From contig NZ_CP023865.1 in the NCBI RefSeq assembly GCF_003711105.1, positions 2,815,001 through 2,879,000 of the forward strand: DNA of 64,000 nucleotides, given 5' to 3'. Of the stretch, positions 16,437 through 24,027 are shown one piece after another. The stretch is from Actinoplanes teichomyceticus ATCC 31121. GTDB taxonomy: Bacteria; Actinomycetota; Actinomycetes; Mycobacteriales; Micromonosporaceae. The first letter of the stretch is position 1; each line of letters opens with the position of its first letter. The translations under genes were made by a program, and so were the position numbers. A model generated the notes under the pieces. The model was not told the DNA's origin. It ran no database searches and was given only the letters and a program-made list of their open reading frames with translations.

Positions 16437-16928
16437 ATGCGCCAGGTCTCCCTCGACGCGGTGATCCACAACACCGCCGCCGATTACGTGCTGCAGCAGA
16501 TCGCCCGCTTCGACCAGTATCCGACGCTGGCCCCGCACGTGAACGCCACCACCGTGCACACCGGCCTGCCGGAGCCGGTCGGCTCCTCCAGCTGGGAGCT
16601 GCACTTCCGCAGCGGCCTGCTGCGCTGGACCGAGCAGGAGCGGTTCCTGACCGACCAGCTGCGCATCGAGTTCGCCCAGACCGACGGTGACTTCGACGAG
16701 TTCTCCGGCGTCTGGCAGCTGCGCCAGGACGGCGCCGACACCGCGCTCAGCTTCCGGTGCGACTTCGACTTCGGCATCCCGTCGCTGGAGGGCATCCTCG
16801 ACCCGATCGCCGAGCGGGTGATCCGCGAGACCGCCGCCTGGGCGGTGGCCGGCCTGTTCGACCACCTCGAGGTCACCTTCGCCGGGCCCGCACCGGCCGT
16901 CCCCGTGCCGGCCGGCGACGCCGGCTGA
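16437..16928 (+). CDS. SRPBCC (START-like) family protein
   Basis: 163 residues, the usual size of the polyketide cyclase/coenzyme Q-binding-type helix-grip fold. It opens with VSLDAVIHNTAADYVLQQIARFDQYPTLAPHVN-type sequence and contains SSSWELHFRSGLLRWTEQERF, FDEFSGVWQL and a long C-terminal helix (DPIAERVIRETAAWAVAGLF). It may bind the hydrophobic serylated hydroxylamine or hydrazine intermediate. Whether it matches a particular Vlm protein I cannot say. Starts three bases after the aminotransferase stop. Confidence 0.75.
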   Translation: MRQVSLDAVIHNTAADYVLQQIARFDQYPTLAPHVNATTVHTGLPEPVGSSSWELHFRSGLLRWTEQERFLTDQLRIEFAQTDGDFDEFSGVWQLRQDGADTALSFRCDFDFGIPSLEGILDPIAERVIRETAAWAVAGLFDHLEVTFAGPAPAVPVPAGDAG

Positions 16929-16954
16929 GCCCGCACCCTTCGAGAGGCCATCTG

Positions 16955-17485
16955 ATGGACGCGAAGAATCCGTTCGAAACCCGGGCCACCTTCCGGGCGC
17001 ACCGGGCCGAGTACCTCGTCGGCTTCGCCGCCAGCACCGTGCTGCTGATCTGGCACTACGACGAGATCCGCTGGCTCCCCGCCATCGGGCTGTTCCTGTA
17101 CATCGACCTGATCGGCTACATCCCCGGCGCGATCGCCTTCCACCGCAGCAGGACCAAGCGGATCAGCAAGGTCTACTACTACCTCTACAACACCATGCAC
17201 AGCATGATCACGCAGGCCGCGGTCGTGGTGCTGTGGGGCCTGCTGATCGGGTGGGAGTGGGCGCTGCTGATCATCCCGTTCCACCTGTTCGGTGACCGCG
17301 GCGTGTTCGGCAACTTCCTCAAGCCGCTCAGCCTGCCGTTCGAGCCGGTCGCCTACCCCGGTTACGCGCGCCTGATCGACGCGCTGCGCTCCGGGGTGGA
17401 CTCCAGCGGCTCGGCGGCCGGCGTGCTGGGCGCGGAAGCCCCGGCGCGGGTGCCGGACGCCGCGCCCGCGGCGGCCGTCCGCTGA
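16955..17485 (+). CDS. Small integral membrane protein of azoxy pathway (VlmO-like, tentative)
   Basis: 176 residues with three or more hydrophobic segments (YLVGFAASTVLLIWHY, AIGLFLYIDLIGYIPGAIAF, AAVVVLWGLLIGWEWALLII). Conserved-looking His and Tyr residues occur around FHRSRTKRISKVYYYLYNTMHSM and FHLFGDRGVFGNF. The Ala/Pro-rich tail is probably disordered. Azoxy clusters carry an integral membrane protein (VlmO) thought to act with the diiron oxygenase; position supports that equivalence but I recognise no catalytic motif. GAGAGG eight bases before ATG 16955. The stop overlaps the next start. Confidence 0.65.
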   Translation: MDAKNPFETRATFRAHRAEYLVGFAASTVLLIWHYDEIRWLPAIGLFLYIDLIGYIPGAIAFHRSRTKRISKVYYYLYNTMHSMITQAAVVVLWGLLIGWEWALLIIPFHLFGDRGVFGNFLKPLSLPFEPVAYPGYARLIDALRSGVDSSGSAAGVLGAEAPARVPDAAPAAAVR

Positions 17486-18030
17486 TGGACACCGAGACCC
17501 TGGAGGGGCGGCGGCGCCGGGCGGTACGCCACTTCGCGTCCGGCGTGGCCGTGCTGACCGTCGTCGACGACAGCGGCACACCGCACGGCACGACGGTCAG
17601 CGCGGTGACCGCCATCTCCCGCGAGCCCCTGCTGCTCGGCGTCTGCCTGCGCCTGAACTCGGCGTTCGCGCGCCGGGTCCGCGACGGCGGCCGGTTCACC
17701 GTGAACGTGTTGCGCAGCGACCAGTACGCGACGGCACGCTGGTTCGCCGACCCGGCACGTCCGGCCGGGACGGCCCAGTTCCGCGACGTCGCGTGGGAGA
17801 CCGATGCGCTGACCGGCGCGCCGACGCTGACCGGATCGCTGGCCACCCTCGGCTGCCAGCTGGTCGAGCGGCTCGCCCTGGGCGACCACGACCTGCTGGT
17901 GGCGCAGGTCCTGGCCGGATCGGCGAGCTGGGGATCACCACTGCTCAGTTACGCCGGCCGGCTGCACGACGGCGACCTGCACAGCATGGCGCCGGACAGT
18001 TCGGAACTGACCGTTAGGAGTTCTCGATGA
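17485..18030 (+). CDS. Flavin reductase (VlmR/HpaC-like)
   Basis: 181 residues with the split-barrel flavin reductase pattern: RHFASGVAVLTVVDDSGTPHGTTVSAVTAISREPLLLGVCL, then GRFTVNVLRSDQ and LLVAQVL. It would reduce FMN or FAD with NAD(P)H for the acyl-CoA-dehydrogenase-like hydroxylase, the pairing VlmR/VlmH shows in valanimycin. ATG overlaps the previous stop by one base, and the end overlaps the next gene (ATGA). Confidence 0.88.
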   Translation: MDTETLEGRRRRAVRHFASGVAVLTVVDDSGTPHGTTVSAVTAISREPLLLGVCLRLNSAFARRVRDGGRFTVNVLRSDQYATARWFADPARPAGTAQFRDVAWETDALTGAPTLTGSLATLGCQLVERLALGDHDLLVAQVLAGSASWGSPLLSYAGRLHDGDLHSMAPDSSELTVRSSR

Positions 18031-19010
18031 CCGCCGTGATCCCTCCCGAGGCCGACTGGGAGCAGGCGCCCGGGCTGCTGACCGGGGCCAAGACCCTGGA
18101 GCTCAGCGCGGAGCGGTGCAACCTGGGTTACTGGCTCAGCGCCGTCGCCCAGGGCACCCTGCGCGACCGGGCGGTGACCGGGCACCACAACGCCGCGGTG
18201 CCGCCGTTCATGAAGCAGGACGGCCCGCTGCGCGAGGCGATGATGCTGGAGCTGGGGCTGCGCTCGGTGGCCGAGGAGAAGGCCACCCGCATCCTGTCCT
18301 ACTACGTCGCGAACGCGCCGGGCATCGTGGAGATGGAGTTCTACGCCACGCAGCTCATCGACGAGGCCCGCCACTCCAAGGTGTTCCGCGACCACCTGGT
18401 CGAGCTGGGCGTCCCGGCGGCCGAGCTGCACGACACGATCGCCGAGATGTCCCGGGAGTACGTGCCCGAGGTGCTGCAGCCGGTGGAGGATCTGGCCGCC
18501 CGGATCATCCGCGACGAGCGGGACTTCGTCGGCGGGGTGGCGGTGTTCACCATCGTCATCGAGGGCGTGCTGGCGCCGGCCGCGGAGCTCGCCGAGCGCA
18601 AGTGGGACCGGCTCGACCCGGCGGCGAGCGAGATCTCCCGTGGCGCCGCGATCGACGAGATCCGGCATCTGACCGTGGGCAGCTCGATCATCCGCGACCA
18701 CCTGATCCGGCACCCGGAGTACCGGCCGCGGCTGATGGAGATCCTGGCGGCCGGGCGCGAGCTGTGGGACCGGGTGCCCGACCGCAAGTACGTGATGTAC
18801 CGCGAGGAGCTGTTCCAGAAGGGCATGGCCCAGCAGGCCGACCTGCTGCGCGACTACGAGGTGTGGCCGGGCCGGTTGCTGCTGGACACCACCCCCGAGG
18901 AGCGCTACGACATGGCCGAGCGCTGGACCGACGAGATGGCCGAGTCGCGGCTGCGGTTCATGGGGCTGGAGGACGCGCTCCCGCTGCTCAGCGGCACGGA
19001 CGTGGCATGA
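18027..19010 (+). CDS. Ferritin-like diiron oxygenase (VlmB-like)
   Basis: 327 residues, mostly helical. Two E/D-x2-H type pairs suit a diiron centre: IVEMEFYATQLIDEARHSKVF in the first half and GAAIDEIRHLTVGSSII in the second, with further Glu at VAEEKATRIL and VIEGVL. Such N-oxygenases oxidise amino or hydrazine groups; VlmB-type members belong to azoxy pathways. I infer oxidation of the hydrazine intermediate to the azoxy group, perhaps with the membrane protein two genes upstream. Starts by ATGA overlap and ends by ATGA overlap with the KSIII gene. Confidence 0.8.
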   Translation: MTAVIPPEADWEQAPGLLTGAKTLELSAERCNLGYWLSAVAQGTLRDRAVTGHHNAAVPPFMKQDGPLREAMMLELGLRSVAEEKATRILSYYVANAPGIVEMEFYATQLIDEARHSKVFRDHLVELGVPAAELHDTIAEMSREYVPEVLQPVEDLAARIIRDERDFVGGVAVFTIVIEGVLAPAAELAERKWDRLDPAASEISRGAAIDEIRHLTVGSSIIRDHLIRHPEYRPRLMEILAAGRELWDRVPDRKYVMYREELFQKGMAQQADLLRDYEVWPGRLLLDTTPEERYDMAERWTDEMAESRLRFMGLEDALPLLSGTDVA

Positions 19011-20032
19011 GCGCCGGGGGTAGCGGCGACCGGCACCCGGTGCTCGCGGGCGTGGGTGGGTGGCTGCCGTCCCGGGTGGTCACCAACGACGACCTGGCCG
19101 CCCACCTGGACACCTCCGACGCGTGGATCCGCAGCCGTACCGGGATCGGTTCGCGGCGGTTCGCCGAGCCCGGCGTGTCGACCGGCGACCTGGCCGTGGC
19201 GGCGGGCGCGCTGGCCCTCAAGTCCAGCGGTGAGGCGCAGGCCGACGCGGTGGTGCTGGCCACCGCCACGCCGGACCACCCGCTGCCGGGCACCGCGCCC
19301 CAGGTCGCCGAGCGGCTGGGCCTGATCGGGGCCGCGGCGTTCGACGTGGCCGCGGTCTGCGCGGGCTTCGTGTACGGTCTGGCCACCGCCGGCGGGCTGA
19401 TCGCCGCGGGGACCGCCCGCCGGGTGCTGCTGATCGGCGCGGAGACCTTCACCAGCATCGTGAACCCGCGTGACCGCAGCACCGCGGTGATCTTCGCGGA
19501 CGGCGCCGGCGCGGTCGTGCTGCGCGCGGGCCGGCCGGACGAGCCGGGTGCGCTCGGCCCCACCGACCTGGGCAGCGACGGTGGGAACCATGAGCTGATC
19601 ATGGTGCCGGGCGGTGGCTCCCGCCAGCGTTCCTCGGGCGCGGATCCCGGCCCGGAGGACCACTTCTTCCACATGGCCGGCCGCGACGTCTACCGGCACG
19701 CCGTCGAGCGGCTGACCTCCTCCTCGCGGGCCGCCCTGGCACACGCGGGGTGGCAGGTCACGGACGTCGACCGGTTCGTACCTCACCAGGCGAACGCGAA
19801 GATCTCCGCCGCGGTCGCCGACCGGCTGGGCCTGGACGCCGACCGCGTGCTGTCGAACATCGCCGAGGTGGGCAACACGTCGGCCGCGTCCATCCCGCTG
19901 CTGCTCGCCCAGGCCGGCGCCGACGGGCGCCTGCAGCCCGGCCACCGGGTCCTGCTGGCCGCGTTCGGCGGCGGGCTGACGTGGGGGGCATCCACCCTGG
20001 TCTGGCCGGACATCACCGCACTGACCGTCTGA
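19007..20032 (+). CDS. Beta-ketoacyl-ACP synthase III (FabH-like)
   Basis: 341 residues. Catalytic triad visible: Cys in FDVAAVCAGFVYGL, His in FVPHQANAKIS, Asn in IAEVGNTSAASIP. N-terminal WIRSRTGIGSRR and C-terminal GGGLTWG motifs are typical of FabH. It would start the cluster's acyl chain by condensing an acyl-CoA with malonyl-ACP. Overlaps the diiron gene (ATGA) and is followed 26 bases later by the ACP gene. Confidence 0.92.
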   Translation: MSAGGSGDRHPVLAGVGGWLPSRVVTNDDLAAHLDTSDAWIRSRTGIGSRRFAEPGVSTGDLAVAAGALALKSSGEAQADAVVLATATPDHPLPGTAPQVAERLGLIGAAAFDVAAVCAGFVYGLATAGGLIAAGTARRVLLIGAETFTSIVNPRDRSTAVIFADGAGAVVLRAGRPDEPGALGPTDLGSDGGNHELIMVPGGGSRQRSSGADPGPEDHFFHMAGRDVYRHAVERLTSSSRAALAHAGWQVTDVDRFVPHQANAKISAAVADRLGLDADRVLSNIAEVGNTSAASIPLLLAQAGADGRLQPGHRVLLAAFGGGLTWGASTLVWPDITALTV

Positions 20033-20058
20033 TCACTGTTGTATTCGGAGGGATTGCC

Positions 20059-20289
20059 ATGTTCGACACCGTGAAGAAGGTCCTCGTCAGCCGCTTCCAG
20101 GTTCCGGCGGAGGACATCGAGCCGGAGGCCAGCCTGGAGGATCTGGAGCTCGACTCCCTCGATCTCGTCGAGCTCGCGACCATCCTGGAGAGCGAGTACG
20201 GCGTCCGGATCACCGACGACGAGATCGCCGAGGCCAAGCAGGTCGGCGCCGTCGCGGACCTGGCCGCGCGAAAGGCAGCGACGGTCTGA
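20059..20289 (+). CDS. Acyl carrier protein
   Basis: 76 residues with phosphopantetheine Ser in LEDLELDSLDLVELATILESE and an acidic helix II. GGAGGG precedes ATG 20059. Placement between KSIII and KSII indicates a dedicated carrier for the alkyl chain rather than the housekeeping ACP. The stop overlaps the KSII start by one base. Confidence 0.95.
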   Translation: MFDTVKKVLVSRFQVPAEDIEPEASLEDLELDSLDLVELATILESEYGVRITDDEIAEAKQVGAVADLAARKAATV

Positions 20290-21506
20290 TGCCGGCGCAC
20301 CGCGTCGCCGTTACCGGCCTGGGGCTCGTCACCCCGGCCGGTATCGGCGTGACCGAGACGTGGGAGCGGATCCTCGACGCCGAGCCGACCGCCGCCCACG
20401 ACCCCGAGCTGGCCGACAACCCGGTCACCATCTCGTGCCGGGTGCCCGGCTTCGACGGCGGCGCGCTGCTCGGCCGCCGCGCCCGCAAGATGGACCGGTT
20501 CACCCAGTTCGCCGTGGTCGCGGCGACCGAGGCGCTCGCCGACGCGGGTCTGGACCCGGCCCGCTGGGACGGCGCCCGCGTGGCCGTGGTGCTGGGCAAC
20601 GCGGACGGCGGTTTCGCCACGGTCGAGCAGCAGCACAGCGTGCTGACGCAGCAGGGCGCCGGGTTCGTCTCCGCGCTGCTGCTGCCGATGCAGCTGTCCA
20701 ACATGCTCGCCGGCCAGCTCTCCCTGCAGTTCGGGGCGACCGGCCCCAGCTTCTGTGTCGCGACCGCGTGCGCCTCCGGCACCACGGCCATCGGCCTGGC
20801 CTGCGATCTGCTGCGCCTGGACCGGTGCGACGTGGTCATCACCGGCGGCAGCGAGGCCCTGGTGACGCCGCTGATCATGGCCGGCTTCGCCCGGATGGGC
20901 GCGCTGTCACGGCGGGCCGGCGACCCGCGGGAGGCGATGCGGCCCTTCGAGGTGGAGCGGGACGGTTTCGTCGGGGCCGAGGGCGCCGGCATCCTGGTGC
21001 TGGAACGGCTGGCCGACGCCCGGGCCCGGGGCGCCGGGATCCGGGCCACCGTGGACGGCACCGGGCACTCCGCCGACGCGCACCACCTCACCGCGCCGGA
21101 CCCGGAGGGCCGGGGGCTGGAGCGGGCGATCCGCGCCGCGCTCGCCGACGCCGACGCGGGCGCCGGCGACATCGACCACGTCAACGCGCACGGCACCGCC
21201 ACCCCGCTCGGGGACCTCGCCGAGTCGCGGGCCGTCGAGCGGGTGCTGCGCTCGCGGCCGCTGGTGAGCTCCACCAAGGGCGTCACCGGGCACATGCTCG
21301 GCGCCGCCGGGGCGGTGGAGGCCGCGCTCACCGTGCTCGCGGTGCAGCACGGTGTGGTGCCTCCGACGGCCAACCTCGACCGGCAGGATCCGGAGGTGGA
21401 GGTCGAGGTGGCGACCAAGCCGGTGCACCGCCGGCTGGACGCGGCGCTGAGCCTGTCGGCCGGCTTCGGCGGGCAGAACGCGGCCGTGCTGGTGCGCGCG
21501 ATCTGA
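20289..21506 (+). CDS. Beta-ketoacyl-ACP synthase II (FabF-like)
   Basis: 405 residues. Catalytic Cys in FCVATACASGTTAIG, His in NAHGTATPLGD and His in TKGVTGHMLGAAGAVEAAL. VAVTGLGLVTPAGIG opens the protein and ends in LSAGFGGQNAAVLV. It would elongate the acyl chain on the neighbouring ACP. The operon lacks a ketoreductase and malonyltransferase, so these are presumably borrowed from primary metabolism. Last gene of the operon, with a strong hairpin 25 bases downstream. Confidence 0.93.
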   Translation: MPAHRVAVTGLGLVTPAGIGVTETWERILDAEPTAAHDPELADNPVTISCRVPGFDGGALLGRRARKMDRFTQFAVVAATEALADAGLDPARWDGARVAVVLGNADGGFATVEQQHSVLTQQGAGFVSALLLPMQLSNMLAGQLSLQFGATGPSFCVATACASGTTAIGLACDLLRLDRCDVVITGGSEALVTPLIMAGFARMGALSRRAGDPREAMRPFEVERDGFVGAEGAGILVLERLADARARGAGIRATVDGTGHSADAHHLTAPDPEGRGLERAIRAALADADAGAGDIDHVNAHGTATPLGDLAESRAVERVLRSRPLVSSTKGVTGHMLGAAGAVEAALTVLAVQHGVVPPTANLDRQDPEVEVEVATKPVHRRLDAALSLSAGFGGQNAAVLVRAI

Positions 21507-21530
21507 GCCGCGCCGGCCGGCGCGGAGCCC

Positions 21531-21563
21531 GGTGGCCGGTCGGCTGTTCGCCGGCCGGCCACC
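21531..21563. terminator. Convergent hairpin between KSII and XRE genes
   Basis: GGTGGCCGGTCGGC, loop TGTTC, GCCGGCCGGCCACC: 14-bp stem with one T-G wobble. No T run, but its position between converging genes suits a bidirectional terminator. Confidence 0.6.
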
Positions 21564-21691
21564 GCCGGGCGCGGCACCGGCGGCGGCCGGCCGTGACGGC
21601 GGCCGGTGGCGCGGACCGCGACCGGAGGCGAGGATCGCCACCGGTGGGCCGGAGAGCATCCGATGCCGGCGGGCGGCGGTCGCCGCCCGCC

Positions 21692-22498
21692 TCAGCGTGC
21701 GGTGATGCTGCGCAGCGCCGTCGCGGTGGCCTCGTCGGCGGGGTAGAACGACTCGATGCACAACTCGGCGACGGTGATGTCGAGCGGGGTGCCGAAGGTC
21801 GCCACGGTGCTGAAGAACGCCAGCTCGCCGAATTCCGACTTCAACCGCAGCGGTACGAAGATGCGGGCCGACGCGCCCGGCTGCGGTTCCGGCTGGCCCG
21901 GGTCGCACGGGTACCCCTGCAGTTCTTCCTCCAGCGCGGCCAGCACGGAGTCGCCGCTGAGCAGCACCTGACGGTGCAGGCGGGCCAGCACGTGGGAGCG
22001 CCACTCGGCGAAGTTGAGGATGTGCGGCGCCAGCCCCTCGGGGTGCAGGCTGGCGCGCAGCACGTTGGCGTCCGGCGGGGTGACCAGCCACGGGGCGGCC
22101 ATGCCGAGCAGCGTGGTGAGGGCCACGTTCGCGTCGACGATGTTCCAGTGCCGGTCGACGACCACCGCCGGGTACGGATCGTGCCCGCTGACCACCTGGC
22201 GCACGGCGGCGCGCACGGCGGTGATGCTCGGCGCGTCGAGCGGCGTCTCCAGGTAGGCCGGGGCGTACCCGCTGGCCAGCAGCAGGCGGTTGCGCTCGCG
22301 CAGCGACAGCTCCAGGCAGTCGGCCAGTTGCAGCAGCACATCGCGGCTCGGCACGGACCGCCCGGTCTCGATGAAGCTCAGGTGGCGTGCGGAGATGCCG
22401 GCCTTGTTGGCCAGCTCCAGCTGGCTCAGTCGGCGGCGATGGCGCCATTGCCGTACCAGGGCGCCGGCGGTGGAGCGGGAGGCGACGGGTGCATTCAC
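21692..22498 (-). CDS. XRE-family regulator with MmyB-like ligand domain
   Basis: 268 residues. N-terminal helix-turn-helix (about 10-70): LVRQWRHRRRLSQLELANKAGISARHLSFIETG with RSVPSRDVLLQLADCL. The remainder fits the MmyB-like PAS-related domain (YPAVVVDRHWNIVDAN, GEWRSH-type segment AEWRSHVLARL, LRLKSEFGELAFFSTVATFGTP), which in related proteins binds fatty-acid-like ligands. That could let it sense the cluster's alkyl product. I start at GTG 22498, four bases after AGGGTGAG; GTG 22507 is an alternative. A direct repeat just upstream is a likely autoregulatory site. Confidence 0.85.
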   Translation of the reverse strand: MNAPVASRSTAGALVRQWRHRRRLSQLELANKAGISARHLSFIETGRSVPSRDVLLQLADCLELSLRERNRLLLASGYAPAYLETPLDAPSITAVRAAVRQVVSGHDPYPAVVVDRHWNIVDANVALTTLLGMAAPWLVTPPDANVLRASLHPEGLAPHILNFAEWRSHVLARLHRQVLLSGDSVLAALEEELQGYPCDPGQPEPQPGASARIFVPLRLKSEFGELAFFSTVATFGTPLDITVAELCIESFYPADEATATALRSITAR

Positions 22499-22524
22499 GG
22501 AACTCACCCTGGCATGTTCATTGC

Positions 22525-22544
22525 TGTTTGTACATGTTTGTACC
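22525..22544. promoter_or_regulatory. Candidate XRE operator
   Basis: Two adjoining 10-bp direct repeats, TGTTTGTACA and TGTTTGTACC, in the short gap between the MaoC-like stop and the XRE start. They also contain a GTAC-N6-GTAC inverted element. Low GC compared with its surroundings. Confidence 0.5.
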
Positions 22545-22574
22545 GAGATTGTAAAACGATGAGTAAATTGAACT

Positions 22575-23036
22575 TCACTCTACGTGGTAGAGCAGGGTGA
22601 GCGTCATGCGCAACGCCGGGGTGCCGGACCCCTCGGCGGCGAGCTCGACGCCGTAGTCGGTCTCCCAGAAGCCGCGCGGGCGCGGGCGCACCCGCGCCAC
22701 CCGGACCCGGCCGCGCACCCGGTCGCCGACCCGGACCGGGCTCAGCAGCCGTACGTCCGAGACGCCCTTGTTGACGACGTGGTCGGCGCCGATGACGTCG
22801 ACCACCTCCGACAGCATCGCCGGCACCATGGACATCAGCAGGAAGCCGTGGGCGACCGGGGCGCCGAACGGCCCCGCCGCGGCCCGTTCGGCGTCCACGT
22901 GGATCCACTGGCGGTCACCGGTGATCTCGGCGAAGGCGGTCACCGTCGCGGCGGAGACGTCGCGCCAGTCGCTCACCCCGAGCTCCTCGCCCACCAGCGC
23001 GGGCAGCCCGGTCACCGGGGTGCGGCGCGCGCTCAT
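22575..23036 (-). CDS. MaoC-like (R)-enoyl hydratase/dehydratase
   Basis: 153-residue single hotdog domain. The hydratase motif is clear in FAEITGDRQWIHVDAERAA, with the catalytic Asp and His, followed by PFGAPVAHGFLLMSMVP. It would dehydrate 3-hydroxyacyl-ACP during chain building. Its start overlaps the stop of the FabI-like gene (ATGA), so the two form a bicistronic unit. Confidence 0.88.
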   Translation of the reverse strand: MSARRTPVTGLPALVGEELGVSDWRDVSAATVTAFAEITGDRQWIHVDAERAAAGPFGAPVAHGFLLMSMVPAMLSEVVDVIGADHVVNKGVSDVRLLSPVRVGDRVRGRVRVARVRPRPRGFWETDYGVELAAEGSGTPALRMTLTLLYHVE

Positions 23037-23839
23037 GCCGCCCGGCCCGCCGCGACGACCGCGGCCGCCCTGGCGCCCACCGCGTGCGCGCCGCCGTCCA
23101 CGTGCAGCGTCTCCCCGGTGACGGCGGGCAGCCAGTCCGACCACAGCGCGCAGATGGCGCGGCCCACCGGCTCCGGATCGGTGTGGTCCCAGCCCAGCGC
23201 CGCCCGCTCCCGCCAGGCCTCGACGAGCGTCTCGAACGTGCCGATGGCGCTGGCCGCCACCGTCCGCAGCGGACCGGCGGCGACCAGGTTCACCCGGGTG
23301 CCCTGCGGCCCCAGGGCGTGCGCGAGGTAGCGGCAGCAGCTCTCCAGGCCGCCCTTGGCGACGCCCATCCAGTCGTACCCGGGCCAGACCTGCCCGGCGT
23401 CGAAGTCCAGGCCGACGATCGACCCGCCGCCGGCCGCCGCCAGCAGGGGCGCGGTCGCCCGGCCCAGCGCGGCGAAGGAGTACGTGGAGACGTGCATCGT
23501 GCGGGCCACCTCCGGCCACCCGGCGGTCAGGAAGCCGCCGTCCAGCGCCTCCGCGGGGGCGAAGGCCGCCGCGTGCAGCACCCCGTCGAGCCGTCCCCAG
23601 CGCTCCTGCACCTGCGCGGCGACGCGCGTCAGGTGCTCCGCGTCGGTCAGATCCAGCTCCAGCACGTCGCACCGGTGCGGAAGTCGCGCGGCGATCTTCT
23701 CGGTGATCCGCAGCCCGCGCCCGAAGCCGGTGAGCACGACCTCGGCGCCCTGCAGCTGAGCCTGGCGGGCCGCGGCGAACGCGATGGAGCGTTCGGTGAT
23801 GACTCCGGTGATCAGAAGCTTCTTCCCGTCGAGCAGCAC
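23033..23839 (-). CDS. FabI/InhA-like enoyl-ACP reductase
   Basis: 268 residues, matching InhA length. NAD-binding start LLDGKKLLITGVITERSIAF, AEVVLTGFGR and DLTDAEHL; catalytic Tyr and Lys in YDWMGVAKGGLESCCRYLA; VNLVAAGPLRT; end HVDGGAHAVGA. It would reduce the enoyl-ACP formed by the MaoC-like partner. Longer starts at ATG 23878 and above exist in frame, but they overlap or precede the predicted -10 (23882-23877). Only GTG 23839, with GGGGAA upstream, fits the promoter and the family's N terminus. Confidence 0.88.
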   Translation of the reverse strand: MLLDGKKLLITGVITERSIAFAAARQAQLQGAEVVLTGFGRGLRITEKIAARLPHRCDVLELDLTDAEHLTRVAAQVQERWGRLDGVLHAAAFAPAEALDGGFLTAGWPEVARTMHVSTYSFAALGRATAPLLAAAGGGSIVGLDFDAGQVWPGYDWMGVAKGGLESCCRYLAHALGPQGTRVNLVAAGPLRTVAASAIGTFETLVEAWRERAALGWDHTDPEPVGRAICALWSDWLPAVTGETLHVDGGAHAVGARAAAVVAAGRAA

Positions 23840-23876
23840 AGCGGTTCCCCATCTCTTCCGCAGATCGGACGACGTC

Positions 23877-23919
23877 ATTCTGGTGAGCATTTCTGACACC
23901 GGGTTGACAGCTGACTGAT
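23877..23919 (-). promoter_or_regulatory. SARP box and -10 of the fabI-like/maoC-like operon (P3)
   Basis: On the minus strand ATCAG (23919-23915), GTCAA (23908-23904) and GTCAG (23897-23893) at 11-bp period, then 10 bases, then CAGAAT (23882-23877). Two repeats carry one change each, but the geometry is identical to the other four sites. Confidence 0.68.
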
Positions 23920-23931
23920 AAGCGGCGTCCG

Positions 23932-23950
23932 ACTACCTCGCAGGTAATGG
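23932..23950. promoter_or_regulatory. Candidate TetR operator A (before the MFS gene)
   Basis: ACTACCTCGCAGGTAATGG, one of three related 19-mers with an ANTAC-N7-GTANT palindromic core. It lies in the divergent region between the FabI-like and MFS genes, so the TetR next to the MFS gene may repress export. Confidence 0.55.
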
Positions 23951-24027
23951 ACCCGTTCTGAACAGCCATGCCAGAGTTCGGACCGATCAGCGACGGATCT
24001 CGGGCAGAGAAGGAGAGGAACGGTTCG

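Noticed and set aside
23839..23899. Longer N terminus for the FabI-like reductase
   Set aside because: The upstream starts overlap the predicted -10 box and lengthen the protein beyond the InhA-type N terminus, so GTG 23839 is preferred.
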